A stretch of 51,772 nucleotides of DNA from Photobacterium sanguinicancri. GTDB lineage: Bacteria; Pseudomonadota; Gammaproteobacteria; Enterobacterales; Vibrionaceae. Made by a program: the position numbers and the translations under genes. Position 1 is the first letter of the stretch; the number at the start of each line of letters is the position of its first letter. The stretch spans positions 1-51,772 of the forward strand of contig NZ_NOIF01000011.1 in NCBI RefSeq assembly GCF_002265265.1. Direction: 5' to 3'. Shown piece by piece: positions 7,115-17,277 of the stretch. The notes under the pieces were generated by a model. That model had not been told where the DNA came from and ran no database searches. It saw nothing but the letters and a program-made list of their open reading frames with translations.

Positions 7115-9382
7115 TTACTCGCCGTTATTATTGGTTTCTGGCGCAGAGATTTCCATCTCAGTCACGCGCTGTAAACCACGTGGTAGCATCGCACCACGAC
7201 GACCACGTTCACCACGGAAGTTATCTAGATCCGCGGGCTTCAAGCCAAGCTTACGCTTACCTGCATGCAACGTAATATGGCTATTCGCAGGTAAGATAAT
7301 CATGTGTGCCACCATTTCCTCACGTGCTTTCGAACGCGCAGCTGGAATGTTGATGATCTTATTACCTTTACCCTTGCTAAGCTGTGGTAAATCTTTCACT
7401 GGGAACATCAACATGCGCCCTTCATTGGTAATCACCAATACATCGTCGCTATCAAGATCTGTGACGGGCTGTGGCGGTAACACCAGTGAATTCTCAGGCA
7501 CAGTCAGTAGCGCTTTACCATTACGGTTCTTCGATACCATGTCGCTGCCTTTACAGATAAAGCCGTAGCCTGCATCTGAACTCATCAGCCACATCTGATC
7601 ATCTTCCGACATCAAGACTTGGCGCACATGGCTACCCGCTGTCAGGTTCAAACGTCCGGTGATCGGCTCACCTTGACTACGTGCCGATGGCAATGAATGC
7701 GATTCCAGTGCGTAGCTTCGACCGTCAGTCCCCATAAAGATCGCTGGCTGGTTACTCTTACCACGTGTATGTGCGAGGTAATTATCACCCGATTTATAGC
7801 TTAATGTTGATGGGTCAACATCGTGGCCTTTCGCGTGACGGATCCAACCTTTTTCAGACAGCACTACAGTGATGATTTCACTTGGGATCAAATCACGTTC
7901 GGTCAGTGCTTTTGCTTCTTCACGCTCAACCAATGGCGAGCGACGATCATCACCGTAATGCTCTGCATCGGCAATAATTTCTTTTTTAATCAGGGTGTTT
8001 AAACGGCGTTCTGAACCTAGCAGTTTTTCTAAGTAATCACGCTCTGTCGCTAATTCGTCTTGCTCAGCCCGAATTTTGATTTCTTCTAACTTCGCCAATT
8101 GACGCAGTTTAATTTCTAAAATCGCATCCGCTTGGATTGCTGACAAATCAAAGCGCGACATAAATTCCGCTTTGGGATTATCTTCGGTACGGATAATCTC
8201 AATCACTTCGTCAATATTAAGGTAAGCGGCTAATAAGCCTTCCAGAATATGTAGGCGAGCGAGTACCTTATCTAGACGGTACTGTAAACGACGGCGTACT
8301 GTCGAGCGACGGAACTCCAGCCACTCACCCAGAATCGTCACTAACCCTTTCACGCGTGGACGACCATCAAGACCCAGCATGTTCAAGTTCACACGGAAAC
8401 TTTTCTCAAGATCGGTCGAGGCAAACAAGTGATTCATCAACTGCTCACAATCGATACGGTTAGAGCGTGGAACAATCACGATACGCGTTGGGTTTTCATG
8501 GTCAGACTCATCACGTAAGTCTTCAACCATAGGGAGTTTCTTAGCTCGCATCTGGTTTGCAATCTGCTCTAGCAGTTTTGCGCCAGAGGTTTGATGCGGC
8601 AATGCGGTGATCACAATGTCACTGCTTTCTTTATGCCATACCGCACGCATCTTGATGCTACCACGGCCAGTACGGTACACCTTTTCCAGATCGCTCTGGG
8701 GGGTGATAATTTCCGCTTCGGTTGGGTAATCAGGGCCTTTCACAAACCCCATTAGCGCATCCAGTTCCGCTTTTGGATTATCAATCAAATGCACCACAGC
8801 ATTCGCCACTTCACGGGCATTATGCGGTGGAATATCGGTCGCCATACCCACGGCAATCCCCGTCACACCATTCAGTAAGATATGAGGTAAACGTGCAGGC
8901 AGCATTTTAGGCTCGTTCATGGTGCCATCAAAGTTAGGCACCCAATCGGCTGTGCCTTGGCCTAATTCAGCCAATAGCACTTCAGAAAAACGAGAAAGGC
9001 GTGATTCGGTATAACGCATTGCAGCGAAAGATTTCGGATCATCCGGCGCACCCCAGTTACCTTGGCCGTCAACCAGCGGGTAGCGGTATGAGAATGGCTG
9101 CGCCATCAATACCATCGCTTCGTAACATGCCGAGTCACCATGTGGGTGGTATTTACCTAATACATCACCGACAGTACGTGCCGATTTTTTATATTTAGCG
9201 GTCGCTGACAAACCAAGCTCAGACATCGCATAAATAATACGGCGCTGTACGGGTTTAAGGCCATCACCAATGAAAGGTAAAGCACGATCCATGATTACGT
9301 ACATGGAGTAATTAAGGTAAGCGTCTTCAGTAAACTTCCTAAGTGGAAGCTGTTCAACGCCATCCATTGAGACATCAGTCAT
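7115..9382 (-). CDS. parC: DNA topoisomerase IV subunit A
   Basis: Breaks and rejoins DNA in topoisomerase IV, which decatenates daughter chromosomes. It has 755 residues (E. coli 752). The winged-helix and tower domains fill the first two thirds and a beta-pinwheel C-terminal domain the rest. The catalytic tyrosine is Tyr124 (AAMRYTESR), equal to E. coli Tyr120. The quinolone-resistance region reads [12 protein letters not shown], so the positions equal to E. coli Ser80 and Glu84 (Ser84, Glu88 here) are wild type and give no sign of target-based resistance. parE is 106 bases upstream on the same strand. Confidence 0.98.
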   Translation of the reverse strand: MTDVSMDGVEQLPLRKFTEDAYLNYSMYVIMDRALPFIGDGLKPVQRRIIYAMSELGLSATAKYKKSARTVGDVLGKYHPHGDSACYEAMVLMAQPFSYRYPLVDGQGNWGAPDDPKSFAAMRYTESRLSRFSEVLLAELGQGTADWVPNFDGTMNEPKMLPARLPHILLNGVTGIAVGMATDIPPHNAREVANAVVHLIDNPKAELDALMGFVKGPDYPTEAEIITPQSDLEKVYRTGRGSIKMRAVWHKESSDIVITALPHQTSGAKLLEQIANQMRAKKLPMVEDLRDESDHENPTRIVIVPRSNRIDCEQLMNHLFASTDLEKSFRVNLNMLGLDGRPRVKGLVTILGEWLEFRRSTVRRRLQYRLDKVLARLHILEGLLAAYLNIDEVIEIIRTEDNPKAEFMSRFDLSAIQADAILEIKLRQLAKLEEIKIRAEQDELATERDYLEKLLGSERRLNTLIKKEIIADAEHYGDDRRSPLVEREEAKALTERDLIPSEIITVVLSEKGWIRHAKGHDVDPSTLSYKSGDNYLAHTRGKSNQPAIFMGTDGRSYALESHSLPSARSQGEPITGRLNLTAGSHVRQVLMSEDDQMWLMSSDAGYGFICKGSDMVSKNRNGKALLTVPENSLVLPPQPVTDLDSDDVLVITNEGRMLMFPVKDLPQLSKGKGNKIINIPAARSKAREEMVAHMIILPANSHITLHAGKRKLGLKPADLDNFRGERGRRGAMLPRGLQRVTEMEISAPETNNNGE

Positions 9383-9488
9383 CGTCGGTAATCCGTTTAA
9401 ATCTTACTTTGAAGGCCAGTAAGCACAATGCCACCAGCCTCCATAAATCGTTATTGTGGGTAACCCCATCTGAAAGCAACGCTATCCG

Positions 9489-11372
9489 TTACACTTCAGC
9501 CATATCGCCTTTGTCTTGCAACCAGTGACGACGGTCTTCTGCACGCTTTTTGCCCAGCAGCATATCCATCATTTCATTGGTTTGGGTATCGTCATCAATG
9601 GTTAATTGCACCAAGCGACGGGTATTTGGATCCATGGTGGTTTCACGCAACTGCAATGGGTTCATTTCGCCCAGACCTTTAAATCGCTGGACGTTAACCT
9701 TGCCGCGCTTACTGCTCAGACGCTCTAGAATGCCGTTCTTCTCGCCTTCATCAAGGGCGTAATACACTTCCTTGCCTAAATCGATACGGTACAGTGGCGG
9801 CATCGCTATGAAGACGTGACCAGCACGTACTAGCGCTTCAAAGTGCTTCATAAACAAGGCACACAACAAGGTCGCAATGTGAAGACCATCGGAATCCGCA
9901 TCGGCAAGAACACAGATCTTACCGTAGCGTAAGCCACTTAAATCATCGCTATCTGGGTCGATACCCAGCGCAACAGAAATGTCGTGCACTTCTTGCGACG
10001 CCAAGACTTGGTCAGCAGAGACTTCCCAAGTATTCAGAATTTTACCACGCAGCGGCATGATCGCTTGGAACATACGGTCACGGGCTTGTTTCGCAGAACC
10101 GCCCGCCGAGTCACCTTCCACTAAGAAAAGTTCGGTGCGGTTTAAATCTTGCTGCGAACAATCGGCAAGCTTACCCGGCAAGGCAGGACCTGATGCGATT
10201 TTTTTACGGACCACTTTCTTGCTGGCACGCATGCGGCGGTGAGCATTAGCAATACACACTTCCGCTAACTGTTCTGCAATTTGCGGACACTCGTTCAACC
10301 AAAGGCTAAAGGCATCTTTGACCACACCCGATACAAACGCGGCACATTGGCGTGACGACAAGCGTTCTTTGGTTTGACCGGCAAACTGTGGGTCTTGCAT
10401 TTTTACCGACAGTACGTAAGCACAACGTTCCCAAATATCATCGGCTGTCAGTTTTACACCACGCGGTAGCAAGTTACGGAATTCACAAAACTCACGCATG
10501 GCATCAAGCAAGCCTTGGCGTAAACCATTTACGTGCGTACCGCCTTGAGCCGTTGGGATCAAGTTGACGTAACTTTCGGTGATCAGTTCACCACCTTCAG
10601 GTAACCATAATAGCGCCCAATCAGCCGCTTCTGTTTGTGCACTGAACACACCAGTAAACGGTTCTTCTGGCAATAAAGTGTAACCTTTTACACCTTCTGC
10701 TAAGTAATCTTTTAGGCCATCTTCGTAACACCAACGAATGGTCTCGTCGGTATTTTTATCGGTGAAAACAATCTCCAGCCCTGGGCACAAAACGGCCTTG
10801 GCTTTTAAATTGCTTTTTAAGCGAGTGGCTGAGAATTTAGGGCTATCAAAGTAGCTGCCATCAGGCCAAAAGTGGACACTTGTCCCTTTTGCGCGGCGGC
10901 CACAAGTACCAATGACTTCCAGCTCTGAAACTTTATCACCATTTTCAAAGGCAATTTGATACACCTGACCATCACGTTTAACCGTGACTTCCACGCGCTT
11001 CGATAAGGCGTTTACTACCGAGATACCTACCCCGTGCAAACCACCTGAGAACTGATAGTTCTTGCCAGAGAATTTACCACCGGCATGGAGCTTACAGAGG
11101 ATTAACTCAACCCCTGACACCCCTTCTTCAGGGTGAATATCGACAGGCATACCACGCCCATCATCGGTAACTTCTAAGGATTGGTCCGCATGGAGAATGA
11201 CTTCAACTTTGCGGGCATGGCCGGCTAATGCTTCATCGACACTGTTATCGATAACCTCTTGACCAAGATGGTTAGGGCGTACCGTATCAGTGTACATGCC
11301 GGGACGGCGGCGTACTGGCTCAAGGCCATTTAGAACCTCTATGGCTCCAGCGTTATAGCTTTGATCTGTCAT
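9489..11372 (-). CDS. parE: DNA topoisomerase IV subunit B
   Basis: ATPase subunit of topoisomerase IV. It has a GHKL ATP-binding domain (DNSVDEALAGHA, TDDGRGMPV, GGLHGVGISVVNALS), a transducer domain, and a TOPRIM domain with LVEGDSAGGSA and DADSDGLH, which bind the metal ions for cleavage. At 627 residues it matches E. coli ParE (630). It starts at ATG 11372, although the ribosome site there is poor. Upstream, nudF, yqiB, cpdA and yqiA are packed with overlaps; the 83 bases before parE could hold a promoter of its own. Confidence 0.98.
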   Translation of the reverse strand: MTDQSYNAGAIEVLNGLEPVRRRPGMYTDTVRPNHLGQEVIDNSVDEALAGHARKVEVILHADQSLEVTDDGRGMPVDIHPEEGVSGVELILCKLHAGGKFSGKNYQFSGGLHGVGISVVNALSKRVEVTVKRDGQVYQIAFENGDKVSELEVIGTCGRRAKGTSVHFWPDGSYFDSPKFSATRLKSNLKAKAVLCPGLEIVFTDKNTDETIRWCYEDGLKDYLAEGVKGYTLLPEEPFTGVFSAQTEAADWALLWLPEGGELITESYVNLIPTAQGGTHVNGLRQGLLDAMREFCEFRNLLPRGVKLTADDIWERCAYVLSVKMQDPQFAGQTKERLSSRQCAAFVSGVVKDAFSLWLNECPQIAEQLAEVCIANAHRRMRASKKVVRKKIASGPALPGKLADCSQQDLNRTELFLVEGDSAGGSAKQARDRMFQAIMPLRGKILNTWEVSADQVLASQEVHDISVALGIDPDSDDLSGLRYGKICVLADADSDGLHIATLLCALFMKHFEALVRAGHVFIAMPPLYRIDLGKEVYYALDEGEKNGILERLSSKRGKVNVQRFKGLGEMNPLQLRETTMDPNTRRLVQLTIDDDTQTNEMMDMLLGKKRAEDRRHWLQDKGDMAEV

Positions 11373-11455
11373 ATCACGGAAGTTTACGAGAAAATTTTGG
11401 CAACAATAGTCAGTAACCCCAGCTCAGTTGTCAAGCTGAGGTCGTTATAATCGGC

Positions 11456-12052
11456 TCAAAGGCCAAGAAATTGAATGATGTCGGCAGGAAAGCGTTCAAA
11501 TCCAACGAAGCTATGATCTCCGTCAGGTTCAATCGTTTGTTTACAGTCGGCATATTTAGTCACGGCTTGGCGATAATCAAGTACTTCATCGCCTTCTTGC
11601 TGTAGCAACCACAATTGTTGTGGCTGTACTACACGCGCAACGTCTATCAAGCGTAGTTCATCCATATGATGAGGCTCTAAGTAATAGCGCTCATCGGTGT
11701 ACGGGTTCACTTGCTCACCTAAAAAGTCAGCTAATAAATCATACGGGGTCACCGCAGGGTTCACCAACACCGCGGGGTATTGGTAACGATCATTCAACCA
11801 AGTGGAAATATAACCCCCCAATGAACTACCCACCAAACCAATACGATAGTCTTTCGCTAACGCTTGCACCGTATTATCGATGAACTCAGCGGCTTGCGCG
11901 GGGTAACACGGCACCTGAGGGATCTCTACTCGAATATCAGGACGATACTGACGGCAGTAATCCAGCATTTGCTGTGCTTTCAACGATTTTGGTGAACTGT
12001 TAAAGCCATGGATATACAGCAACAACGGCTTTTTTTGTGGTGTTTCCATCAT
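11456..12052 (-). CDS. yqiA: YqiA-family esterase
   Basis: Alpha/beta-hydrolase of the UPF0227/YqiA family. E. coli YqiA hydrolyses short acyl esters in vitro, and its physiological substrate is not settled. The oxyanion motif LLYIHGFNSSP is near the N-terminus. The nucleophile serine is in GSSLGGYIS, the acid probably in GDEVLDYRQ, and the histidine in GDHSFVGFE. The ATG overlaps the cpdA stop (TAATG), so the two are translationally coupled. Two ATGs in a row leave the exact first residue open. Its conserved place between cpdA and parE matches E. coli. Confidence 0.92.
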   Translation of the reverse strand: MMETPQKKPLLLYIHGFNSSPKSLKAQQMLDYCRQYRPDIRVEIPQVPCYPAQAAEFIDNTVQALAKDYRIGLVGSSLGGYISTWLNDRYQYPAVLVNPAVTPYDLLADFLGEQVNPYTDERYYLEPHHMDELRLIDVARVVQPQQLWLLQQEGDEVLDYRQAVTKYADCKQTIEPDGDHSFVGFERFPADIIQFLGL

Positions 12053-12876
12053 TAGTATCCTGCTTCGTCGAATTGTGGCGCAAACTGCGGCCCCTGCACG
12101 CGAGACACTTCTGTACGAATATCACCGTTAGCGTAAAGCTCTAAATAACGCCAACCTGGGTTGACTTGGTCAAGCGCAAAGTCATTCGAATCTGGCAAAA
12201 ATTGAATACACGTAGATGGCGTTGCGAGCACGCGTACATTGCGATACATACGATCAAGTTCTTGATGAATATGACCACACAACACCGCTTTCACTTGTGG
12301 GTACTGATCTAATACATACCACAGCGCTTCGTTATTATGTAATTGATGTTGATCCAACCAGTAACTTCCCGCTTCTAACGGGTGGTGGTGCAATAATACC
12401 AACGCATGACGCTCTGGGTGGGCACTTAATGCGCTGTCTAGCATTTCAAGTTGTGCCGAGCTCAAGGCGCCATGTGGTACACCTGGTACTTGGCTATCGA
12501 GTAAAATAACTTGCCAATACTCGCCCGCAAGTACCTGCTCGCAAGGTTTAATCTGCGGCGAAGGCAACACGGAGCGCATGGTCGGTTGGTAATCATGATT
12601 ACCTGGAAGCCAAAAACAAGGTTGTGTCCAACGGCTAATGCCGTCAGCAAAGCGTTGGTAGGAGTTTTCGCTGTGATCTTGAGAGATATCTCCCGTTGCT
12701 ATAATCGCATCAAATGGACGCGCAGCATCGTCTACAGCATCTAACACTGCATGAAAACTTTTCTTTGTTTCTATGCCTAATAAGCTTCCTGATATGTCAT
12801 TAAATAAATGCGTATCAGTAATTTGAAGCAAGACAACCTTATCTGGACCTTGCTGAGGCAACGTATACGTCTGCAA
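12052..12876 (-). CDS. cpdA: 3',5'-cyclic-AMP phosphodiesterase
   Basis: Class III cyclic-nucleotide phosphodiesterase that hydrolyses cAMP to AMP and so tunes CRP signalling in the cytoplasm. The calcineurin-like metal ligands are all visible: DTH (Asp21, His23), GDISQD (Asp63), GNHD (93-95), the HHH cluster, and GHIHQE. It has 274 residues (E. coli 275), and LATPSTC plus the C-terminal GWR block match E. coli CpdA. The start must be TTG at 12876, because an in-frame TAA lies three codons upstream and there is no nearby ATG or GTG. The ribosome site is a weak AGGA. The stop overlaps the yqiA start. Confidence 0.95.
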   Translation of the reverse strand: MQTYTLPQQGPDKVVLLQITDTHLFNDISGSLLGIETKKSFHAVLDAVDDAARPFDAIIATGDISQDHSENSYQRFADGISRWTQPCFWLPGNHDYQPTMRSVLPSPQIKPCEQVLAGEYWQVILLDSQVPGVPHGALSSAQLEMLDSALSAHPERHALVLLHHHPLEAGSYWLDQHQLHNNEALWYVLDQYPQVKAVLCGHIHQELDRMYRNVRVLATPSTCIQFLPDSNDFALDQVNPGWRYLELYANGDIRTEVSRVQGPQFAPQFDEAGY

Positions 12877-12982
12877 AATCGTTTAAATCCTGTAATGTCT
12901 CAATGTATGTACGGGTAACCACGAGAGGAGCTGCCACTCATTGTCCCAATCTAATTTTTTAATGGTAGCAACCAATAGAATA

Positions 12983-13411
12983 TCAACAAACCGATCGTTT
13001 GCTGATGCCGTTTTTCAGGCAATAAGCTAACCAATCCCCAAGAAAGCGGTTAACTTGATGTTTTTCATCTTGTTGATGCATTCGCATATTGGGGTAATCA
13101 TACCTTGGCTTCAAGCGCGAAATCTGCTGCGCTGAACACACTTCTGCGACTCGCGCATCGTGATATAAACGAATAATTAGGTGCGGATGCATATAAACAG
13201 GAAGGGATGCTTCGTCGTGTTGAAGCAGCTCAATCACCGTGGTATAGCGCGTTGACTCAGTAATGGTTATCGAATATTCATGACCAAACACGCGGTACAC
13301 ACAGCAGTCCCCTACCTCATCAGATTTTGGTAGTAATGGAAGCAGCTTCGCATAGTTGGTTTCATACAAGCGCATGATACCCGCGAGATCAACGGTATAA
13401 CGGTTCTTCAA
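12983..13411 (-). CDS. yqiB: DUF1249 family protein YqiB
   Basis: Conserved gammaproteobacterial protein of unknown function, always near cpdA and nudF. I choose the TTG at 13411. It lies two bases after the nudF stop, six bases after AAGGA, and gives 142 residues beginning MKNRYTVD, collinear with E. coli YqiB (140 residues, MKRYTPD). ATG codons at 13429 and 13465 would overlap nudF and have poor ribosome sites. Conserved blocks are ESTRYTT, RLYHDARVAEVCS, RYDYPN and HQQDEKHQVN. No catalytic motif is recognisable. Translation is probably coupled to nudF. Confidence 0.88.
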   Translation of the reverse strand: MKNRYTVDLAGIMRLYETNYAKLLPLLPKSDEVGDCCVYRVFGHEYSITITESTRYTTVIELLQHDEASLPVYMHPHLIIRLYHDARVAEVCSAQQISRLKPRYDYPNMRMHQQDEKHQVNRFLGDWLAYCLKNGISKRSVC

Positions 13412-13413
13412 AC

Positions 13414-14058
13414 TTAATCCTTGCACCATTGCTGTTGGAGACGTAAATGATTCAGCTGCAACCATTGTAGCGCAATGATAGAAGCTGCATTTTCTATTTT
13501 ACCAGATTCTACCCATTGATAGGCTTGCTCACGCGAAACAACGTGGACACGAATATCTTCACCCTCTTCAGGTAAACCATGAATACCCGATGCAAGCTGG
13601 CTTTCAACGCGGCCAACAAAGACATCAAGAGTTTCAGAACAACCACCAGAACTGGCAAGATAGCGGGTGATTTTCTCCACCTCATGTACCTCGATGCCTG
13701 CCTCTTCGTGGGCTTCACGACGGGCAACGTCTTCTGATATTTCGTTTTCTTCAATCATGCCTGCAACCATTTCAAGTTGCCATGGTTCACAATCAGCGGC
13801 TAATGCACCAATACGAAACTGTTCGACAAGCACAACCTGATCATGTTTCGGATCATACGGTAATAGCACCGCAGCATGACCGCGTTCAAACATTTCACGA
13901 TTGAGTTCTTCACTCCAACCGCCAGAAAAGAGTTTATGTTTGAAGGTGTAAGACACCATTTTGAAGAAGCCCTGATAAAGCGGCTTTGTTGACAAAATTT
14001 CGACATCATCCTTGGTATACACTACCTGCGCTGACACTTTTGTGGAATCTTTGCTCAT
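13414..14058 (-). CDS. nudF: ADP-ribose pyrophosphatase
   Basis: Nudix hydrolase that splits ADP-ribose to AMP and ribose 5-phosphate, clearing a reactive sugar nucleotide. The nudix box runs from GMIEENEISEDVARREAHEEAG. The C-terminal block GIHGLPEEGEDIRVHVVSRE and the ending AASIIALQWLQL match E. coli NudF. ATG 14058, preceded by AAGGAG, gives 214 residues; an upstream ATG at 14109 would add a hydrophobic stretch the family lacks. It is the first gene of the minus-strand cluster nudF-yqiB-cpdA-yqiA-parE, divergent from tolC exactly as in E. coli. Confidence 0.95.
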   Translation of the reverse strand: MSKDSTKVSAQVVYTKDDVEILSTKPLYQGFFKMVSYTFKHKLFSGGWSEELNREMFERGHAAVLLPYDPKHDQVVLVEQFRIGALAADCEPWQLEMVAGMIEENEISEDVARREAHEEAGIEVHEVEKITRYLASSGGCSETLDVFVGRVESQLASGIHGLPEEGEDIRVHVVSREQAYQWVESGKIENAASIIALQWLQLNHLRLQQQWCKD

Positions 14059-14274
14059 GTTTGTGTTCTCCTTTAGCACTATTTTTCCACTCAAGTTGAA
14101 TATCAGCAATGATTTTATTCAACATTTTTGATAATTATTGTGATTTTATTTAAGTCGTATAAATTTTTATATCGCTTACAATCTTATACAGTAATATCAA
14201 TGATGTGATTCAAGCTTTAAACCAGCAGTTTCACACTAAAATAATGATTCTAAGTAAAATAGCGAATTGATCAG

Positions 14275-14302
14275 TTTACTGTCAGCATTCTTTCGTTACA
14301 CT
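14275..14302 (+). promoter_or_regulatory. candidate tolC promoter
   Basis: TTTACT (14275-14280), a 16-base spacer and TACACT (14297-14302) would give a leader of about 38 bases. The 288-base divergent region is very AT-rich between 14110 and 14230 and must also hold the nudF promoter, which I could not place. Confidence 0.35.
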
Positions 14303-14346
14303 GATCGCTTGCACTATTTTGACTGTCAGGACCAGGAAAGGCATCC

Positions 14347-15648
14347 ATGAAAAAATTGCTCCCACTCTTTATGAGCGTAGCCCTAGGTAGCATCAGCCAC
14401 TCTGTATTGGCCGATGACCTTGCTGAAATTTACCAACAAGCAAAACAAAATGATCCGCAACTATTAAAAGCAGCGGCGGATAAAGACGCATCATTTGAAG
14501 CAATCAATTCATCGCGTAGTTCTTTACTGCCACAGATCAATTTGAATGCGGGTTACAATGCGACTGAACTTTCAGATAATAGCGCGTCAAATGATAACGG
14601 CTTTAATGCGGGTGTAACCCTTAGCCAATCCATTTACAACCGTGCTAGCTGGGTAAACCTCGACATTGCTGAAAAGCGTGCGCGTCAAAGTGATGCATCG
14701 CTAGCCGCAACACAACAAGGTTTAATCCTGCGTGTTAGCCAAGCATACTTTGATGTGCTTAAAGCTATGGACGATCTAGAATTTGTTCGAGCTGAAAAAG
14801 CAGCCGTTGGCCGCCAGCTAGAACAAACAAAACAACGTTTTGAAGTAGGCCTTTCTGCTATTACTGATGTACACGATGCGCAAGCACAGTACGATACAGT
14901 ACTTGCCGATGAGATCTTGAAAGAAAACGCGTTAACCAACAGTTATGAAGGTTTACGTGAAATCACAGGTCAAGAGCACACTAACCTTAATATTTTGGAT
15001 ACTGCACGCTTCTCAGCTAGCCGTCCACAATCTAAAGTGCTGCAATTGATCCAAGACGCTGAAAAAGAAAACCTATCACTACTTACTGCGCGTATCTCAC
15101 AAGATATCGCACGTGATAGCATTTCATTAGCTGAATCTGGTCACCTACCAACGCTTGGTTTTGATGCAGGTTACAACTACAACGAACTTGATCCGTCTTC
15201 ATCTGATAACGGTAAATTAACGGCGGGTATTCGCCTTGATCTACCGGTGTACAGCGGTGGCAAAACAAGTTCTGATGTGAAACAAGCACAATTCTCGTAC
15301 GTGTCAGCAAGTGAGCAACTTGAAGGCTCTTACCGCAGCGTTGTTAAAGATGTTCGTGCATTCTACAACAACATCAATGCCTCTATTGGTGCACTTCGTG
15401 CTTACCAACAATCTGTTATTTCAGCGCAATCTGCACTGGAAGCAACAGAAGCAGGTTTTGAAGTCGGTACCCGTACCATTGTTGATGTACTTGATTCAAC
15501 ACGTCGTCTATACGATGCGAACCGCCAACTAGCGAACGCTCGTTACGATTACATCCTAAGCCAACTTCAGCTAAAACAAGCTGTCGGTTCGCTTAACGAG
15601 CAAGACGTGACTGATATCAACACAGGTTTGATCAAAGCAAAGAAGTAA
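14347..15648 (+). CDS. tolC: outer membrane channel protein TolC
   Basis: Trimeric outer-membrane channel and periplasmic tunnel for type I secretion and RND/MFS efflux pumps. It has 433 residues with a Sec signal (1-22, cleavage after Ala22 before DDLAEIY). Two structural repeats of the outer-membrane-factor family follow, one in each half, each opening with an LYQQAKQNDP- or ALRAYQQS-like helix. The family C-terminal block LKQAVGSL is present near residue 415. The ribosome site AGGAAAGG precedes ATG 14347. It lacks the long C-terminal extension of E. coli TolC (493), which is usual in vibrios. A shared terminator separates it from convergent hldE. Confidence 0.96.
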   Translation: MKKLLPLFMSVALGSISHSVLADDLAEIYQQAKQNDPQLLKAAADKDASFEAINSSRSSLLPQINLNAGYNATELSDNSASNDNGFNAGVTLSQSIYNRASWVNLDIAEKRARQSDASLAATQQGLILRVSQAYFDVLKAMDDLEFVRAEKAAVGRQLEQTKQRFEVGLSAITDVHDAQAQYDTVLADEILKENALTNSYEGLREITGQEHTNLNILDTARFSASRPQSKVLQLIQDAEKENLSLLTARISQDIARDSISLAESGHLPTLGFDAGYNYNELDPSSSDNGKLTAGIRLDLPVYSGGKTSSDVKQAQFSYVSASEQLEGSYRSVVKDVRAFYNNINASIGALRAYQQSVISAQSALEATEAGFEVGTRTIVDVLDSTRRLYDANRQLANARYDYILSQLQLKQAVGSLNEQDVTDINTGLIKAKK

Positions 15649-15694
15649 TTCTGAGCTTATAGCCGCCACTTTTTGGCAGCGATATCGAGATACA

Positions 15695-15720
15695 AAAAAA
15701 GCGCCCATCGGCGCTTTTTT
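15695..15720. terminator. bidirectional terminator tolC/hldE
   Basis: Perfect 11-bp stem (15695-15705 with 15710-15720) with a four-base loop, A-run on the left and T-run on the right. It serves both convergent genes. Confidence 0.92.
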
Positions 15721-15760
15721 ATTCCCCGCAAATCAGCCTATCTCAATAGGCCAGCGGCGA

Positions 15761-17191
15761 TTAACCTCGACCACCACGGATCGCTTCAATAATTTCAGTG
15801 GTTGAACAACCATCTTCGAAGTTCAGCACTAGCACTTCACCACCTGCCGCAATCACTTCTTGACCACCCGCAATTTCTTCAGGTTTGTAATCGCCACCTT
15901 TCACTAAGCGTGTCGGTAGGATTTCACTGATTAAACGCTGTGGGGTTTCTTCGGTAAAAGGAACCACCCAATCAACCGCACCTAAACCCGCCAGAACAGC
16001 CATACGACGATCTTCTGGGTTGACTGGACGACCTGGGCCTTTCAGCGCTTGTACCGAAGAGTCTGAATTCACCGCTACAATTAGGCGATCGCCCAATTTT
16101 GCCGCTTCGTTCAAGTAAGCAACATGGCCGGCATGAAGAATATCGAAACAACCATTGGTCATTACCACTTTCTCGCCACGTGCACGTGCAGTCAGTACCG
16201 CTTGTTTTAGCTGATCTTCTGCAATCACACCAAAACCGCTATCTTGGCTTCCATGGATTGCATCGGTAAGCTCAATCGTCGACAACGTAGATGTGCCTAG
16301 CTTAGCAACCACAACACCTGCCGCTGCGTTAGCAAGCTTACATGCATCAGACAATGATTTCCCTGCGGCAAGCGAAGACGCTAGTACCGAGATAACGGTA
16401 TCACCAGCACCTGTCACATCATAAACTTCTTGCGCTTGGGTTGGCATATGCAGCGGCTCTTGGCCACGCTGTAGCAAGGTCATACCGTGCTCACTACGCG
16501 TTACCAGTAGCGCTTCAAAATCGAATTGCTCCATCAAGGCAAAGCCTTTCTCAACGATATCGGCATCGCCATTTACTTTACCGACAACCGTTTCAAACTC
16601 AGATAAGTTTGGTGTCAGTAGTGTTGCACCGCGGTAACGTTCAAAATCAGCCCCTTTCGGATCGATAAGAACAGGTACACCCGCTTTACGTGCCATTTGG
16701 ATCATGGTTTGCACATGCTCCAGGGCGCCTTTGGCATAATCAGACAAAATCACTGCTTTCACTTGCGACAGTGATTGTTCAAGGCGTGGCATAATCAAAT
16801 CAGGGTCCACATCATGGAAGCCTTCTTCGAAGTCTAAACGGATCAGCTGTTGACCACGGCTCATCACTCGTAGTTTGGTGATGGTTGGGTAATCTGGTAG
16901 CGAAACAAAGTCACAACGTACTTTGAGTGACGATAACTTTTCAGTTAGCGCTTTCGCTTGCTCATCGATCCCGGTTAAACCCACTAAACGTGCGTGACCA
17001 CCCAGTGCTGCAATATTCATAGCAACGTTAGCTGCGCCACCTGGACGTTCTTCAATCTGATCGACTTTTACCACTGGTACTGGCGCTTCTGGCGAAATAC
17101 GCCCTGTAGGCCCATACCAGTAACGATCTAGCATGACATCACCAACAACGAGCACATCTGCTTGATCATAATCAGGAAGAGTCAATTTCAT
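15761..17191 (-). CDS. hldE: bifunctional heptose 7-phosphate kinase / heptose 1-phosphate adenylyltransferase
   Basis: Makes ADP-heptose for the lipopolysaccharide inner core. The N-terminal PfkB-type kinase domain (about 1-318) carries GGAANVAMN and the catalytic GAGDT at 261-265. The C-terminal nucleotidyltransferase domain (about 340-476) has [12 protein letters not shown] with the HxGH at 353-356. At 476 residues it equals the E. coli fusion (477). It follows glnE on the same strand, as in E. coli, but a terminator-like hairpin lies between them. Confidence 0.97.
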   Translation of the reverse strand: MKLTLPDYDQADVLVVGDVMLDRYWYGPTGRISPEAPVPVVKVDQIEERPGGAANVAMNIAALGGHARLVGLTGIDEQAKALTEKLSSLKVRCDFVSLPDYPTITKLRVMSRGQQLIRLDFEEGFHDVDPDLIMPRLEQSLSQVKAVILSDYAKGALEHVQTMIQMARKAGVPVLIDPKGADFERYRGATLLTPNLSEFETVVGKVNGDADIVEKGFALMEQFDFEALLVTRSEHGMTLLQRGQEPLHMPTQAQEVYDVTGAGDTVISVLASSLAAGKSLSDACKLANAAAGVVVAKLGTSTLSTIELTDAIHGSQDSGFGVIAEDQLKQAVLTARARGEKVVMTNGCFDILHAGHVAYLNEAAKLGDRLIVAVNSDSSVQALKGPGRPVNPEDRRMAVLAGLGAVDWVVPFTEETPQRLISEILPTRLVKGGDYKPEEIAGGQEVIAAGGEVLVLNFEDGCSTTEIIEAIRGGRG

Positions 17192-17235
17192 TTTTATCTC
17201 CGGGAAAGTGAAAACTGCGAAATAGTATCACAAAG

Positions 17236-17267
17236 CAAAAAAAGCAAACACTCACCCAGTGCTTGCT
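17236..17267 (-). terminator. terminator after glnE start-side gap / hldE leader hairpin
   Basis: On the minus strand, a 10-bp stem with one G-U pair (17258-17267 with 17243-17252) and a five-base loop run into seven T residues. It lies just after the glnE stop and before hldE. Confidence 0.75.
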
Positions 17268-17277
17268 GATCATTAAA

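Noticed and set aside
7191-7300. Quinolone-resistance changes in parC or parE
   Set aside because: The ParC positions equal to E. coli Ser80 and Glu84 are wild type, and nothing unusual was seen in ParE motifs.
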